Positions 1 to 9,102 of a DNA stretch of 63,596 nucleotides are shown piece by piece. Both the position numbers and the translations under genes were made by a program. The stretch is from JBDHTS01 sp044220535 (GTDB lineage Bacteria > Pseudomonadota > Alphaproteobacteria > Micavibrionales > Micavibrionaceae). Within the stretch, counting starts at the first letter, position 1. Every line of letters begins with the position of its first letter. Where the stretch lies: NCBI GenBank assembly GCA_044220535.1, contig JBGAQU010000004.1, positions 1 through 63,596 of the forward strand, in the 5' to 3' direction. Below the pieces are notes generated by a model that had not been told where the DNA came from, did no database searches, and was given only the letters and a program-made list of their open reading frames with translations.

Positions 1-1
1 G

Positions 2-67
2 GATCAGGAAACGAATAACCGCCTGGTTGACCAGTCGATTAAAGGTCTGGCGAAGAACGCGGCTTAA
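2..67 (+). CDS. C-terminal fragment of an unidentified protein
   Basis: The only frame open from the left edge encodes 21 residues ending LAKNAA before TAA. It lies upstream of nadD in the same direction. In many alphaproteobacteria proA or obgE sits here, but this tail is too short and does not clearly match either, so I give no function. Confidence 0.4.
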   Translation, partial: DQETNNRLVDQSIKGLAKNAA

Positions 68-77
68 TTTTTTGGTC

Positions 78-217
78 GTCATCCCGGCGAAGGCCGGGAT
101 CCATACACTTTATCCACACACAAACAGATATAATATTCTAGAACATGCTTTGCGGCATTAGGAACCCATTGCTCCTGACCGCACTCTTGCATGGATCCCG
201 GCCTTCGCCGGGATGAC
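78..217. repeat. Inverted-pair REP-like element, copy 1
   Basis: Two arms of about 27 bases face each other around a spacer of roughly 85 bases. Each arm is itself a small palindrome (CCCGGC/GCCGGG), and the outer ends read GTCATCC and GGATGAC. The right arm ends about 20 bases before the nadD start and supplies a spurious N-terminal extension in that frame. Confidence 0.85.
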
Positions 218-238
218 AATCTGTTATATGCTGAAACA

Positions 239-883
239 ATGTCATTGTTCCCGCCTCCCCATCTTCTCAACTCCCCGCACTGGCGCAATCTGCGGATTGG
301 CCTGCTCGGCGGGTCATTTAATCCGCCGCATGAGGGGCATGTTCATATCAGCCTGGTCGCGCAAAGATTGCTGAAATTGGATTGTGTCTGGTGGCTGGTC
401 AGCCCGCAGAACCCCATCAAGTCACGACACGATACTGCACCACTTTTGAACCGCATGAGCTGGTGCAAAGATCTGACGGCGCACCATCCGTCCATCATTG
501 TAACCGATATCGAAGCCAGCCTTCAGACAACACGGACCCATGACACGCTGACGCGCCTGTTGCCCCGTTTCCCGTCGACGCAATTCGTCTGGTTGACGGG
601 GCTGGATAACGCCCTGACCTTTCATCGCTGGCACCGCTGGCAGGATATCCTCCGCCTGGTTGCCACAGCGCATGTCGGACGCCCGCCCGCGCTGGATATG
701 GTGCGCGAATGCCCCTTAAAAGACCTAAAAAGCCAGAATCATACGATTGTGCGCGGCGCAGCACATTATTGTCTGCAACCCCAAAACACCTATTGGATCC
801 TTGAAAACCCCATGAATTCCGCGGCTTCAACAGTTATCCGGGCCAAAGGTTCCATAAATAAGCCTTTTGCATCCGGGGCTTGA
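239..883 (+). CDS. nadD: Nicotinate-nucleotide adenylyltransferase
   Basis: Makes nicotinate adenine dinucleotide from nicotinate mononucleotide and ATP in NAD synthesis, in the cytoplasm. The HIGH-superfamily nucleotidyltransferase signature GGSFNPPHEGH lies near the N terminus, and a family-typical VWLTGLDNALTFHRW stretch follows. The frame is open further upstream, but that part encodes the REP-like repeat (PGLRRDD), so I take ATG 239. No strong Shine-Dalgarno sequence precedes it. It is followed by rsfS and rlmH, the usual alphaproteobacterial order. The length of 214 residues is normal. Confidence 0.95.
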   Translation: MSLFPPPHLLNSPHWRNLRIGLLGGSFNPPHEGHVHISLVAQRLLKLDCVWWLVSPQNPIKSRHDTAPLLNRMSWCKDLTAHHPSIIVTDIEASLQTTRTHDTLTRLLPRFPSTQFVWLTGLDNALTFHRWHRWQDILRLVATAHVGRPPALDMVRECPLKDLKSQNHTIVRGAAHYCLQPQNTYWILENPMNSAASTVIRAKGSINKPFASGA

Positions 884-1064
884 ACGCGGTAAAATATAAG
901 TATGAGAAAAGCCAAAAGCTTTAGTCATGACAGATCGGAGGGCATGTGACGTTCACATTCACGTCCCCATGCCATTCAGATCAAAAACACCTCGTAAAAT
1001 CAAAGCCTTACGCCGTAACCGTTGCATGCCATGGTGACATGCATTATGGTTGCGCCATGCTGAC

Positions 1065-1475
1065 ATGCAGGAGAATCGCACCATTTTGAGCACATATGAC
1101 ACTGGAGCTGCTGACAGTTCCGAACGGCTGAAAGCCATTATCGAAGAATCGCTGGACGCCGACAAAGCTTCCGATATAGAAACCATCGACCTCCGCGGCC
1201 AGACCGCCCTTGCCGATTATATGGTCGTCGCCACCGGCACATCCACTCGCCAGGTCGGCGCCCTCGCAGACAAACTTGAACAACGCCTGAAGGCCGTCGG
1301 CATCACGCATATCCGCACCGAAGGCAAGGAACTGTGCAACTGGGTCATTGTGGACGCGGGCGATATTATCATCCACCTATTCCGCCCCGAAGTGCGCGAA
1401 TATTACAGCATCGAAAAGATGTGGCGCGCATTGCACACGCTTCCCGATGGCCAGTCAGCCGCCCGCCCGGTCTGA
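1065..1475 (+). CDS. rsfS: Ribosomal silencing factor RsfS
   Basis: RsfS binds ribosomal protein L14 and blocks subunit joining when nutrients run short. The core SDIETIDLRGQ, then ADYMVVATGTSTRQV, and EGKELCNWVIVDAGDIIIHLF are diagnostic. The start is uncertain: ATG 1065 has no good Shine-Dalgarno, while TTG 1086 has AGGAG at 1069-1073 but 12 bases away. Both keep the whole domain. It sits 8 bases before rlmH and is probably cotranscribed with it. The 181 bases between nadD and this gene show no other convincing gene. Confidence 0.92.
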   Translation: MQENRTILSTYDTGAADSSERLKAIIEESLDADKASDIETIDLRGQTALADYMVVATGTSTRQVGALADKLEQRLKAVGITHIRTEGKELCNWVIVDAGDIIIHLFRPEVREYYSIEKMWRALHTLPDGQSAARPV

Positions 1476-1483
1476 TATAAAAC

Positions 1484-1921
1484 GTGCCTCAGTTTGAAAT
1501 CATCGCCGTCGGCCGCCTGAAAAGCGGCCCTCTTCACGAGCTTTATCACGATTATATGACCCGCATGCGCGACTGGCAGGTCACGCTGCATGAAATCGAT
1601 GATCGCAAACCCGCCGAGCCCGCGATACTGGAGCGGCTGGACCAGGCCGATTTCGTTTTCATCCTCGATGAACGCGGCAAGGCACTGGGCAGTGAGGATT
1701 TTGCAAAGAAAATCCAGACCCTTCAGAATAACGGCCAGGCGCGCATCGCCTTTGTCATCGGCGGGGCCGACGGGCACAGTGATGCTGTACGATCCCGCGC
1801 GAACATGCTGCTCTCTTTTGGCGTCCAGACCTGGCCCCACATGCTGGCCCGCGTGATGTTGGCGGAACAACTGTACCGCGCCCGTCAGATACTTGCGGGG
1901 CATCCGTATCATCGGCAGTAG
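1484..1921 (+). CDS. rlmH: 23S rRNA pseudouridine-1915 N3-methyltransferase RlmH
   Basis: SPOUT methyltransferase acting on helix 69 of 23S rRNA in assembled ribosomes. The frame starts at GTG 1484. The family core is clear: FILDERGKALGSEDFA, the glycine-rich SAM-binding turn FVIGGADGH, and the C-terminal HPYHR. Its 145 residues are close to the usual length. It pairs with rsfS upstream; a REP-like element follows directly and probably ends the transcript or caps its 3' end. Confidence 0.96.
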   Translation: MPQFEIIAVGRLKSGPLHELYHDYMTRMRDWQVTLHEIDDRKPAEPAILERLDQADFVFILDERGKALGSEDFAKKIQTLQNNGQARIAFVIGGADGHSDAVRSRANMLLSFGVQTWPHMLARVMLAEQLYRARQILAGHPYHRQ

Positions 1922-1936
1922 CCTCTTTCCCTTTTT

Positions 1937-2024
1937 GTCATCCCTGCGTAAGCAGGGATCTTTTGCAGCCAGGCCGGATATTGGAATTTTTCCTGCGGGG
2001 GATCCCTGCTTTCGCAGGGATGAC
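1937..2024. repeat. Inverted-pair REP-like element, copy 2
   Basis: Arms start with GTCATCCCTGC and end with GCAGGGATGAC, separated by a short spacer. The stem core (CCCTGC/GCAGGG) differs from copy 1 but matches perfectly between the two arms of this locus. It lies between rlmH and the EnvC-like gene. Confidence 0.85.
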
Positions 2025-2054
2025 AATCAATTTGTCATCGGCTACCTTGTCCGG

Positions 2055-3203
2055 ATGAAATTTTTACAGATCGTTATTCTAACATTTCTGATTGCTACTG
2101 CATGCCCCGCCTTTGCGCAGGACAATGGCGAGCAGCTGCAATCGTTGGAGCAAACGCTACAAAAGGAAAAAAGCGAACAGCAGGCGTTGGCGCAAAAAAT
2201 GTCTACCGCGAAAAACGAGATGGACACGACACAGAACGGCCTTGTCAAACTGGCGCGGTCTATTCGCGACAACGAAAAATCCCTCGCTGAGCTGGATACG
2301 CGAATTGCCGAGCTGGCACAGCAGGATGCCAACCTGACCGCGCGGCTGGAGAAAGATTATGGTTCTATTTCCAACCTGATCCTGGCATTGCAGCGCATCC
2401 GCCGCATCCCGCCTGAAGCTGTCATCGCACGGCCTGGCGCACCGTTACAGACCGCGCAATCGGCCATGTTACTGCAGGGTATGCTGCCTGCCGTCAATGC
2501 CCGCGCCGCAGAACTGGCCGCCAACCTCGAACAACTGGCGAAAATCCGCGACTCACTGGCGGAAGAACGCGCAAAATCAGTCGAAGCCGTCGAACAATTG
2601 AAATCCCAGTCGGCGGAAATGCAAAACCTGCTCGGCAAGCGCAAAACGTTATTTAAATCCACCCGCAACGACTACGAAACCAAACAAAAGGATGTCGCGC
2701 GTATTTCCAAACAGGCGGACTCCCTGCGCGACCTGGTCACAAAACTGGAACAGCAGGACCGCGAGGCCGCGAAAACACTGGAGGGCAAAAAAGTCGCCCG
2801 TAGCATGCCGAAGGCCGGAATTGCAGGCCTGCCGGTATCCGGCCCTGTCGTCACTGCCTTCGGTGAAAAAGACAATATTGGTGCGACCAGCGAGGGGATC
2901 AGCGTTCAGGCGAAGCCGGGCAATCTGGTTGTGGCCCCCATGGGCGGCATCGTCAAATTCGCGGGTACCTTCCGCAATTACGGCCAGTTGGTCATTCTCC
3001 AGCATGAAAACGGGTATCACAGCCTGATCGGCAATCTGGGTAAAATCAGTGTCGCGCTGGGCCAGAGCATAAAATCCGGTGAACCTTTGGGAAATATGCC
3101 ATCCGGGGCTTCCAGTCATGATGCGCTCACGCTATATTACGAACTGCGCCATAATGGCCGGCCGGTTGACCCCGCCATAAAACTTAAAGACTTACGCTCT
3201 TGA
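2055..3203 (+). CDS. EnvC-like murein hydrolase activator, degenerate LytM domain
   Basis: Predicted periplasmic protein of 382 residues: a signal peptide (residues 1-22, ending AFAQ), a long Gln/Glu/Lys-rich coiled coil, then a C-terminal M23/LytM fold (GNLVVAPMGGIVKFAG...QLVILQHENGYHSLIGNL). The zinc ligands of active M23 peptidases are missing: no His/Asp at the first site, and YYELR replaces the usual LHFE-type site. This matches EnvC-type proteins, which activate amidases at division rather than cut peptidoglycan. I take ATG 2055; the upstream extension of the frame encodes the repeat. ctpA follows. Confidence 0.88.
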   Translation: MKFLQIVILTFLIATACPAFAQDNGEQLQSLEQTLQKEKSEQQALAQKMSTAKNEMDTTQNGLVKLARSIRDNEKSLAELDTRIAELAQQDANLTARLEKDYGSISNLILALQRIRRIPPEAVIARPGAPLQTAQSAMLLQGMLPAVNARAAELAANLEQLAKIRDSLAEERAKSVEAVEQLKSQSAEMQNLLGKRKTLFKSTRNDYETKQKDVARISKQADSLRDLVTKLEQQDREAAKTLEGKKVARSMPKAGIAGLPVSGPVVTAFGEKDNIGATSEGISVQAKPGNLVVAPMGGIVKFAGTFRNYGQLVILQHENGYHSLIGNLGKISVALGQSIKSGEPLGNMPSGASSHDALTLYYELRHNGRPVDPAIKLKDLRS

Positions 3204-3217
3204 TCAAGGATTTTCAT

Positions 3218-4768
3218 ATGCGCTTGCGCCGTTTTCTGCAGGTTTCCCTGCTGTCCGCTTCCCTCATTGCATTGGGTTTTCATATCCCATCTTACGCGCA
3301 AGAGGATGATCGCAGTGCGGGGACAGAAGAAGCGTCCAACTCGTCGGGTGCGACAGGTGGTTCCAGCGATACCTATCGCGAACTGAATTTGTTCGGCGAT
3401 GTGTTTGAACGCGTACGCGCACAATATGTCGAACCTGTTACCGATAAAAAACTGATCGAATACGCCATCAACGGCATGCTGACCAGCCTTGATCCGCACT
3501 CATCCTATATGGACGACAGTGAATTCAAGGATATGCAGGTTCAGACGCGCGGTGAATTCGGCGGCCTCGGCATCGAAGTCACGATGGACCAGGGTGTGGT
3601 CAAAGTCGTTTCACCAATCGACGATACACCCGCCTATCGCGCTGGCGTGAAAGCTGGCGACTATATTACTCATCTTGATGGCCAGCCCATCGTTGGCATG
3701 ACACTGAATGATGCGGTCGATAAAATGCGTGGTAAGATCGGCACACCGATCAAACTGACCCTGCGCCGTGAAAATGTACCGGAGCCAATCGAAGTTACAC
3801 TGGTTCGTGATGTCATCCGTATCCAATCTGTCAAACATGACGTCCTGAACAGTGATATCGGTTATATCCGTATCACCACGTTCAGCCAGAACACCGATAG
3901 CGGCCTGCGTGATGCCGTGGAAAAAATCCGTTCGCAGTTGGGCAACAAACTGATCGGTTATATCGTCGATCTACGTAACAATCCGGGCGGCCTGCTGGAT
4001 CAGGCGATTGCCGTTTCCGATGATTTCATCGAGCAAGGTGAAATTGTTTCGACTCGTGGCCGTCACCCTGAAGACACCAAGCGCGACAACGCAACGCCGG
4101 GCGATATCGCCAATGGCCTGCCTGTTGTCGTGTTGATCAACGGCGGTTCGGCATCAGCATCGGAAATCGTTTCCGGTGCGTTGCAGGATCATCGCCGTGC
4201 GCTGGTGCTTGGCACACAATCTTTCGGTAAAGGTTCGGTACAAACGGTTATTCCGCTCGCCGGCCATGGCGCGATGCGCCTGACCACGGCGCGGTATTAT
4301 ACGCCGTCAGGCCGCTCGATTCAGGCTAAGGGCATCACACCGGATATTATTGTCGAACCGGCAAAAATCGAACAGGAAGCCCAGATTGACCGCATTCGTG
4401 AAGCTGATCTGAAAGGCGCACTTGCCAATCCGGATGATAAGAACAATGGCGCACTCCCGGCACAAGCCCTGCCTGGCAACAAACCGGAAGCAGACCCGAA
4501 GGGCGCCGCAAAACCTTTCAATCCAAAAGACAGCCAGAAAACCAAAGGCGATGACAAACTGAAAGACGATTATCAGCTGGCCCGGGCCGTGGATGTGCTG
4601 ACAGGTGTTTCGCTTTATGGCCGGGGCGCGAAGGCTGAGAAGGTCGAAGACTCCGACAAGGGCAAGGATAAAGATAAAGACAAGGCCGATGCCCTGCCGA
4701 ATGCGAAGGTCGATACGAAATCACCGACGCCGGATGCGAAACCCGACGATAAACCCGCTAAACCGTAA
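3218..4768 (+). CDS. ctpA: C-terminal processing peptidase, S41 family
   Basis: Periplasmic serine protease of 516 residues. It has an N-terminal signal peptide (to about SYAQ), a PDZ domain (GGLGIEVTMDQGVVKVVSPIDD onward in parts) and an S41 core. The Ser of GGSASASEIV and the Lys of SFGKGSVQ form the expected Ser-Lys dyad. The C-terminal roughly 100 residues are charged and low-complexity (Lys, Asp, Pro). I choose ATG 3218 rather than the TTG at 3200 that overlaps the previous gene. The EnvC-like, ctpA, deacetylase and rppH cluster is conserved in alphaproteobacteria. Confidence 0.94.
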   Translation: MRLRRFLQVSLLSASLIALGFHIPSYAQEDDRSAGTEEASNSSGATGGSSDTYRELNLFGDVFERVRAQYVEPVTDKKLIEYAINGMLTSLDPHSSYMDDSEFKDMQVQTRGEFGGLGIEVTMDQGVVKVVSPIDDTPAYRAGVKAGDYITHLDGQPIVGMTLNDAVDKMRGKIGTPIKLTLRRENVPEPIEVTLVRDVIRIQSVKHDVLNSDIGYIRITTFSQNTDSGLRDAVEKIRSQLGNKLIGYIVDLRNNPGGLLDQAIAVSDDFIEQGEIVSTRGRHPEDTKRDNATPGDIANGLPVVVLINGGSASASEIVSGALQDHRRALVLGTQSFGKGSVQTVIPLAGHGAMRLTTARYYTPSGRSIQAKGITPDIIVEPAKIEQEAQIDRIREADLKGALANPDDKNNGALPAQALPGNKPEADPKGAAKPFNPKDSQKTKGDDKLKDDYQLARAVDVLTGVSLYGRGAKAEKVEDSDKGKDKDKDKADALPNAKVDTKSPTPDAKPDDKPAKP

Positions 4769-4782
4769 AAGGACAAGCGCCG

Positions 4783-5898
4783 ATGAGCACGATCGCCCCT
4801 CGGCTGAACTCCATGATCTCCCTGAACGCGCTCGGACGCGGTCTGGCGGCGGGGTCGTTTATCCTGTTGCTGCTTGCGGGCTGGATCTGGCTGCATGCGC
4901 CCACGGTGCTGAAACAGCACTACGATCAACTCGCTAGCGTCACGGTGGATATTGAACCGGAGGCGGCGTCCGGCATCAAACTGGAAACGCTTCCTGCAGA
5001 AGCAGAGCATCATGAAGGCGAAACTCTGCCGCCTGCCCCTGTTCCGATTTCCGCCGAGCCTGCTCATACTGAAGAGCATGCGCCTGCTCCCTCGGCAAGC
5101 CTGCCGCCCGCTCCGATTGCAGGTTTATATGCGGATGTGAAGGACGGCAAAATTCCGCAGATCAACAAAACGAATGGTCAGACACCATTTGACGCCTATC
5201 GCCGTCCGTTCGATCCTGCCGCATCCGGCGGTAAACCTGTTATCTCTCTGGTGCTGACGGATATGGGCCTGTCGCAGGCTGCGGCCAAGGCGGCGCTGGC
5301 GATTATGCCTCCTGATATTTCTTTTGCCCTGTCTCCCTATGCATCCGATATCGACAAGCTGGTTGCCGCGTCACGGGAAAAGGGTCATGAAGCCTGGATC
5401 ATCCTGCCGATGCAAACACCCGATTATCCCCGCATCGATCCCGGCCCCAAAACCTTGTTGAAAGGCGTTCAACAGAAAGACAATTTGGAGAAACTGACCT
5501 GGCTGATGACACGCGGTAGCGGTTATGCAGGTTTTATCGGCAGCCAGGATAATGATTTTATGGCTTCCGAAAAAGATTCAAAACCGATCATGAATGAGAT
5601 TTACGGTCGCGGCCTTGTCTATGTTTCGCCGGAAGCGCCGCATGAGGCCGTGCCGATCGTTCCGGGCCAGCCGCGCGCCAATGCCGATTTATGGCTGGGT
5701 GATACGGTTGATAAGGCGGAGATTGAAGCCGAGTTGAAAAAACTGGAAGACCTTGCCCGCACCAATGGCCATGCCGTCGGTATGATCCGTCCGCTGCCGC
5801 TGACCTATCACGTGATTGGCGACTGGGCGGAATCTTTGGCGCAAAGAGGCTTTGTCCTCGCCCCTCTTTCCGCCAATGTCGGCAATACAGGGCACTGA
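4783..5898 (+). CDS. Divergent polysaccharide deacetylase family protein
   Basis: 371 residues: one N-terminal membrane segment (about residues 25-42), a Pro/Ala/Glu-rich linker, and a C-terminal NodB-like barrel (VISLVLTDMGLSQAAAKAAL, ISFALSPYASDID, AWIILPMQTPDYPR, GYAGFIGSQDNDFMAS). The family is described as divergent because the metal site is altered, so deacetylase activity should not be assumed. It probably acts in the periplasm on the cell wall or a glycan. It sits 14 bases after ctpA and 3 bases before rppH, as in many relatives. Confidence 0.88.
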   Translation: MSTIAPRLNSMISLNALGRGLAAGSFILLLLAGWIWLHAPTVLKQHYDQLASVTVDIEPEAASGIKLETLPAEAEHHEGETLPPAPVPISAEPAHTEEHAPAPSASLPPAPIAGLYADVKDGKIPQINKTNGQTPFDAYRRPFDPAASGGKPVISLVLTDMGLSQAAAKAALAIMPPDISFALSPYASDIDKLVAASREKGHEAWIILPMQTPDYPRIDPGPKTLLKGVQQKDNLEKLTWLMTRGSGYAGFIGSQDNDFMASEKDSKPIMNEIYGRGLVYVSPEAPHEAVPIVPGQPRANADLWLGDTVDKAEIEAELKKLEDLARTNGHAVGMIRPLPLTYHVIGDWAESLAQRGFVLAPLSANVGNTGH

Positions 5899-5901
5899 AC
5901 C

Positions 5902-6375
5902 ATGAAAAACGCCTACGATCATCTGCCCTATCGGCCCTGCGTCGGCATGACCCTGTTCAATAAAGACGGCTGCGTTTTTGTAGGCGAACGTCTGGATTAT
6001 CCCGGCGCATGGCAGATGCCGCAAGGCGGCATCGATGACGGCGAAGATACGCAACGCGCCTTTTTCCGAGAACTCCGCGAAGAAATCGGCACGGATAAAG
6101 CCGACATTCTTCGCATCATGGACACGCCCTTGAAATACGATCTTCCCCCGCGCCTTCTGGGCAAACTGTGGGACGGAAAATACCGGGGCCAGGAGCAAAC
6201 CTGGGTCGCCGCCCGTTTCAAAGGCACGGATGACGACATTAAAATCGATGCGCACATGCCCCAGGAATTCGGCCGCTGGCAATGGGTGAAACTGGATGAA
6301 GTTATTGACCTGATCGTCCCGTTCAAGCGGGATACGTATCGGACGGTGATTGAGGCGTTCAGGGATTTGATTTAA
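5902..6375 (+). CDS. rppH: RNA 5'-pyrophosphohydrolase (Nudix)
   Basis: Removes pyrophosphate from 5'-triphosphate mRNA and so starts decay. The Nudix box is complete: GGIDDGED, then REL, then REEIGTDKADI, with the metal-binding glutamates present. It opens with YRPCVGMTLFNKDG and QMPQGGIDDG, typical of alphaproteobacterial RppH. At 157 residues it is full length. It ends at a hairpin terminator shared with the convergent tolB. Confidence 0.96.
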   Translation: MKNAYDHLPYRPCVGMTLFNKDGCVFVGERLDYPGAWQMPQGGIDDGEDTQRAFFRELREEIGTDKADILRIMDTPLKYDLPPRLLGKLWDGKYRGQEQTWVAARFKGTDDDIKIDAHMPQEFGRWQWVKLDEVIDLIVPFKRDTYRTVIEAFRDLI

Positions 6376-6382
6376 GCGCATA

Positions 6383-6409
6383 AAAAATCCCGGCTTAGCC
6401 GGGATTTTT
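6383..6409. terminator. Bidirectional rho-independent terminator (rppH/tolB)
   Basis: The stem AATCCCGGC/GCCGGGATT is closed by a TTA loop, with runs of A before it and T after it. It can therefore end transcription from both convergent genes. Confidence 0.9.
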
Positions 6410-6422
6410 AATTGGACCGTTT

Positions 6423-7736
6423 TCAAGGATTCAACGGCGACCAAGCCGGATCCGAACCATCGCCCGGTGTATTTAACTCGCGTTCATTATAACCCGTGAT
6501 ATCGATGGTCGAAACCCGCGCACGGCGGCCATCGCCTGAGGGCATGTCCTTGAAGAATGCGATCACGCGGCCGTTCGGGGACCAGGTTGGCCCTTCGACG
6601 TGGTAAGCGCAGGTCAGCAGGCGTTCACCTGAACCGTCCGGCTTCATCACGCCGACGCAGAACTGGCCCTGATACAGGCGGGTAAAGGCGATCAGATCCC
6701 CGCGCGGCGACCAGACGGGCGTCGCATAACGGCCGCTGCCGTAAGAAATGCGCTTGGCATCGCCGCCGGACGCACCCATCACGTAAATCTGCTGCGTGCC
6801 GCCACGGTCGGATTCAAAGACGATCCGGCTGGCATCCGGCGAGAAGGACGGGCTGGTATCGATGCCCGATGTGTTGGTCAACTGCGTGGTGGAACGGCTG
6901 CGCAGATCCATCGTGAAGATATCGCTGTTGCCGCCTTTCATGACCGACATCACGATTTTCGAACCGTCCGGAGAAAAGCGCGGAGAGAATGTCATGCCCG
7001 GAAAATCGCCCATGACCTGCTGGCGGCCCGTGTCGATGTTGTACAAATACACGCGCGGCTTGTTGTTGTAATAGGCCATATAGGTGATGGTCTGGTCGTT
7101 CGGGGAGAAGCGCGGGGTCAGGACCAATGAGCTGCCATCCGTCAGGTAACGGTTGTTGAACCCGTCCTGGTCCATAATGGCAAGGCGTTTGATGCGTTTG
7201 GTGGCGGGGCCGCTTTCCGCGATGTAGACGATGCGGGAGTCGAAATAGGCCTGTTCGCCCGTGACGCGTTTGTAGATTTCATCCGAGATGATGTGCGCGA
7301 TGCGGCGCCAGTTTTCCGGCGTGGTCGTGTAGGCCATGCCGATCATCTGCTTTTCGCCATACACATCCCACAGGCGGAATTCGACGCGGGTGCGGCCATC
7401 CGGTGAACGGGTCACGGTGCCGGATACCAGGTTTTTGGCATTGATCGAACGCCAGCCGCCGAAATTAACGCCTGCATTGATCCCTGCAGGATCCTGTACA
7501 AATGAGCCAGGGCTGATCGGCGCGAACAATCCGCTGCCTTTCAAATTGTTGGTAATGACTTCAGGGATACCGCGTGCAAGCTGCGCATCCGCGCCGGGCT
7601 GGACAAAGAAATCGGGAATGGCGATGGGCAGGGCTTCCAGTGATGCCTTTGTCACAGCCAGTTTCAGCGGTGCGGCATATCCGGCCTGTATGGGCAGGAT
7701 GACAAGGGCGCATAAAATGACGAGAAGCTTTTTCAT
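6423..7736 (-). CDS. tolB: Tol-Pal system beta-propeller protein TolB
   Basis: Periplasmic partner of Pal and TolA, needed for outer-membrane constriction during division. It has 437 residues: a signal peptide (MKKLLVILCALVILP..., ending near GYA), an N-terminal alpha/beta domain, then a six-blade propeller with repeats such as TPRFSPND, SPRFSPDGSKIVMS, SPSFSPDASRIVFES and TPVWSPRGDLIAFT. Its start overlaps the end of tolA by 4 bases. Neither pal nor ybgF follows; the gene ends at a terminator facing rppH. Confidence 0.97.
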   Translation of the reverse strand: MKKLLVILCALVILPIQAGYAAPLKLAVTKASLEALPIAIPDFFVQPGADAQLARGIPEVITNNLKGSGLFAPISPGSFVQDPAGINAGVNFGGWRSINAKNLVSGTVTRSPDGRTRVEFRLWDVYGEKQMIGMAYTTTPENWRRIAHIISDEIYKRVTGEQAYFDSRIVYIAESGPATKRIKRLAIMDQDGFNNRYLTDGSSLVLTPRFSPNDQTITYMAYYNNKPRVYLYNIDTGRQQVMGDFPGMTFSPRFSPDGSKIVMSVMKGGNSDIFTMDLRSRSTTQLTNTSGIDTSPSFSPDASRIVFESDRGGTQQIYVMGASGGDAKRISYGSGRYATPVWSPRGDLIAFTRLYQGQFCVGVMKPDGSGERLLTCAYHVEGPTWSPNGRVIAFFKDMPSGDGRRARVSTIDITGYNERELNTPGDGSDPAWSPLNP

Positions 7737-8617
7737 TGCAGCATTTCCTTAGGATCGAAATTGATAATCATGTCTTTCCACTGGTCGTATTTGCCATCGG
7801 GCAGCTGTTTCAGCGGATTGCAGTTGGGATCATACACGGCGCGCCGCGCACTGTCAGCCGCCGCGCGGAAAAAAGTATCGGAGTTATACCGGCCCTGGTC
7901 AACCACTTCGGCGTTCAAAAGACGCTTGTCCGGGCTCATCGTCATCCGAATTTCAACGGCCAGGTTTTCAGCATAACGGGCCCCGGCCAGCATTTTCCAG
8001 CATGCACCCAGCTGTTGCCGCACCGCATCCATTTCATTGGCGGTCACCTGCTGCCCCTGCTCCGCGTCCGGCGTGGGATCGCCTTCCTTTTCAGGCGCGT
8101 CGGGCTGGGCCGCGGTCGGGTCGTTCTTGATCAGGTTTTTCAGAAGTGCGTCCATTTCCGCGCTTTTATCCTCTTCAGGCTTTTTCTCCGGTTTCTTGTC
8201 CGGTTTTTTCTCGGCTTTTTTCAGATCCTTGTCAGGCGGGGTCAGCGGATCTTCCACCGGCTCAGGCTTGGATTCTTTTTTGGGTGGTTCCGGCGGCTTG
8301 GGTGGCGACGGTTTTGGCGGCTCCTTGGCCGTATTGGTCGGCGGAACAGGCCTCGGCGGCTCCTTCTCAACCTTTTTCAGCGGGGCATTCTGGGGAGATG
8401 CGGCGGGTTTGTTCACCTGGCTTTTTTCAGCCACCGTCTCAATTTCCACCGGGATTGGCGTGTCGATGGTCTCAGGCGTGCGGGAAATGAACGGCAGCCC
8501 CACAAGCGCCAGCACGATCACAACGACATGCAGCAGCACCGATATAAAGACAGGCTTCGACATCCCGAAAACCGAGCCCGATTGATCGTTTTCGCGCTGT
8601 TGAGGGTTGGAAGCCAT
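7733..8617 (-). CDS. tolA: TolA, inner-membrane bridging protein of the Tol system
   Basis: 294 residues: a short cytoplasmic start, one membrane helix (VFISVLLHVVVIVLALVGLP), a long Pro/Lys/Glu-rich middle (about 60-160), and a C-terminal TolA domain III-like part (ACWKMLAGA, NLAVEIRMTMSPD, AVYDPNCNPLKQLP). It links TolQR proton-motive energy to TolB and Pal. The low-complexity middle makes homology weak, and a TonB-like name would also be possible, but its place between tolR and tolB decides it. Confidence 0.92.
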   Translation of the reverse strand: MASNPQQRENDQSGSVFGMSKPVFISVLLHVVVIVLALVGLPFISRTPETIDTPIPVEIETVAEKSQVNKPAASPQNAPLKKVEKEPPRPVPPTNTAKEPPKPSPPKPPEPPKKESKPEPVEDPLTPPDKDLKKAEKKPDKKPEKKPEEDKSAEMDALLKNLIKNDPTAAQPDAPEKEGDPTPDAEQGQQVTANEMDAVRQQLGACWKMLAGARYAENLAVEIRMTMSPDKRLLNAEVVDQGRYNSDTFFRAAADSARRAVYDPNCNPLKQLPDGKYDQWKDMIINFDPKEMLQ

Positions 8618-8640
8618 GGCAACCTAAATAAGACGGAAAA

Positions 8641-9102
8641 TTATGGCCCTTTTGGGGATTGAACGGAAAGTAAGGCGACCTTGCGGAATCCGGCGCCATT
8701 GAGCAGACCCAAAATATCCATAACCTTACCATAGCTGAGATTCATATCGGCGCGGATAAAGATGCGGCGTTCCGGATTATCCTTCGTCATAGAGGTCAGG
8801 AGGTTGACCAGCTTGTCGCGCTCCACGGGCGTCTCGCCCAGATACATTTTCTGGTCTTTATCGAGGGAGATTTCGAGCGGCTTGTCGTCTTCCGTGCTGA
8901 TCGGCTTCGCATCGGATTTCGGCAAGTCAACCGGCACGCCGGAGGATAGCAGCGGCGCGGTGATCATAAATACGACCAGCAGGACGAGCATAACGTCGAC
9001 GAACGGCGTGACGTTTATTTCAGACACACGGTGGTGCGACCGGCTGCGGCGCCCGGCAATCCCGACGCGGCCCGACGACCGCTGCTGAATCCCCGCGCCC
9101 AT
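8641..9102 (-). CDS. tolR: TolR, ExbD-family proton channel subunit
   Basis: 153 residues with a basic N terminus, then INVTPFVDVMLVLLVVFMIT, where the membrane-embedded Asp is the essential ionisable residue of the ExbD/TolR family. The periplasmic part has LPKSDAKPIS and IFIRADMNLSYGKVMDILGLL. The start codon shares one base with the tolQ stop, so the two are translationally coupled, which fits the fixed stoichiometry of the TolQ-TolR motor. Confidence 0.97.
   Translation of the reverse strand: MGAGIQQRSSGRVGIAGRRSRSHHRVSEINVTPFVDVMLVLLVVFMITAPLLSSGVPVDLPKSDAKPISTEDDKPLEISLDKDQKMYLGETPVERDKLVNLLTSMTKDNPERRIFIRADMNLSYGKVMDILGLLNGAGFRKVALLSVQSPKGP

Noticed and set aside
78..217. Repeated arms that might be read as a CRISPR or a small transposon
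   Set aside because: Arms are inverted rather than direct, there are only two per site, spacers are not of equal length, and no cas or transposase gene is present.
946..1089. GTG-started 47-codon frame with GGAGG before rsfS, ending in TTGA overlap with a possible rsfS start
   Set aside because: The product looks random and Cys/His-rich with no family; the overlap alone is too weak to call a leader peptide.
1893..2054. N-terminal extension of the EnvC-like frame
   Set aside because: It encodes REP-like copy 2, and a typical signal peptide begins at ATG 2055.
7736..8662. 308-codon frame antisense to tolA
   Set aside because: Its Arg/Phe-rich sequence is the mirror of the Pro/Lys/Glu-rich tolA linker; tolA has family homology and operon context.
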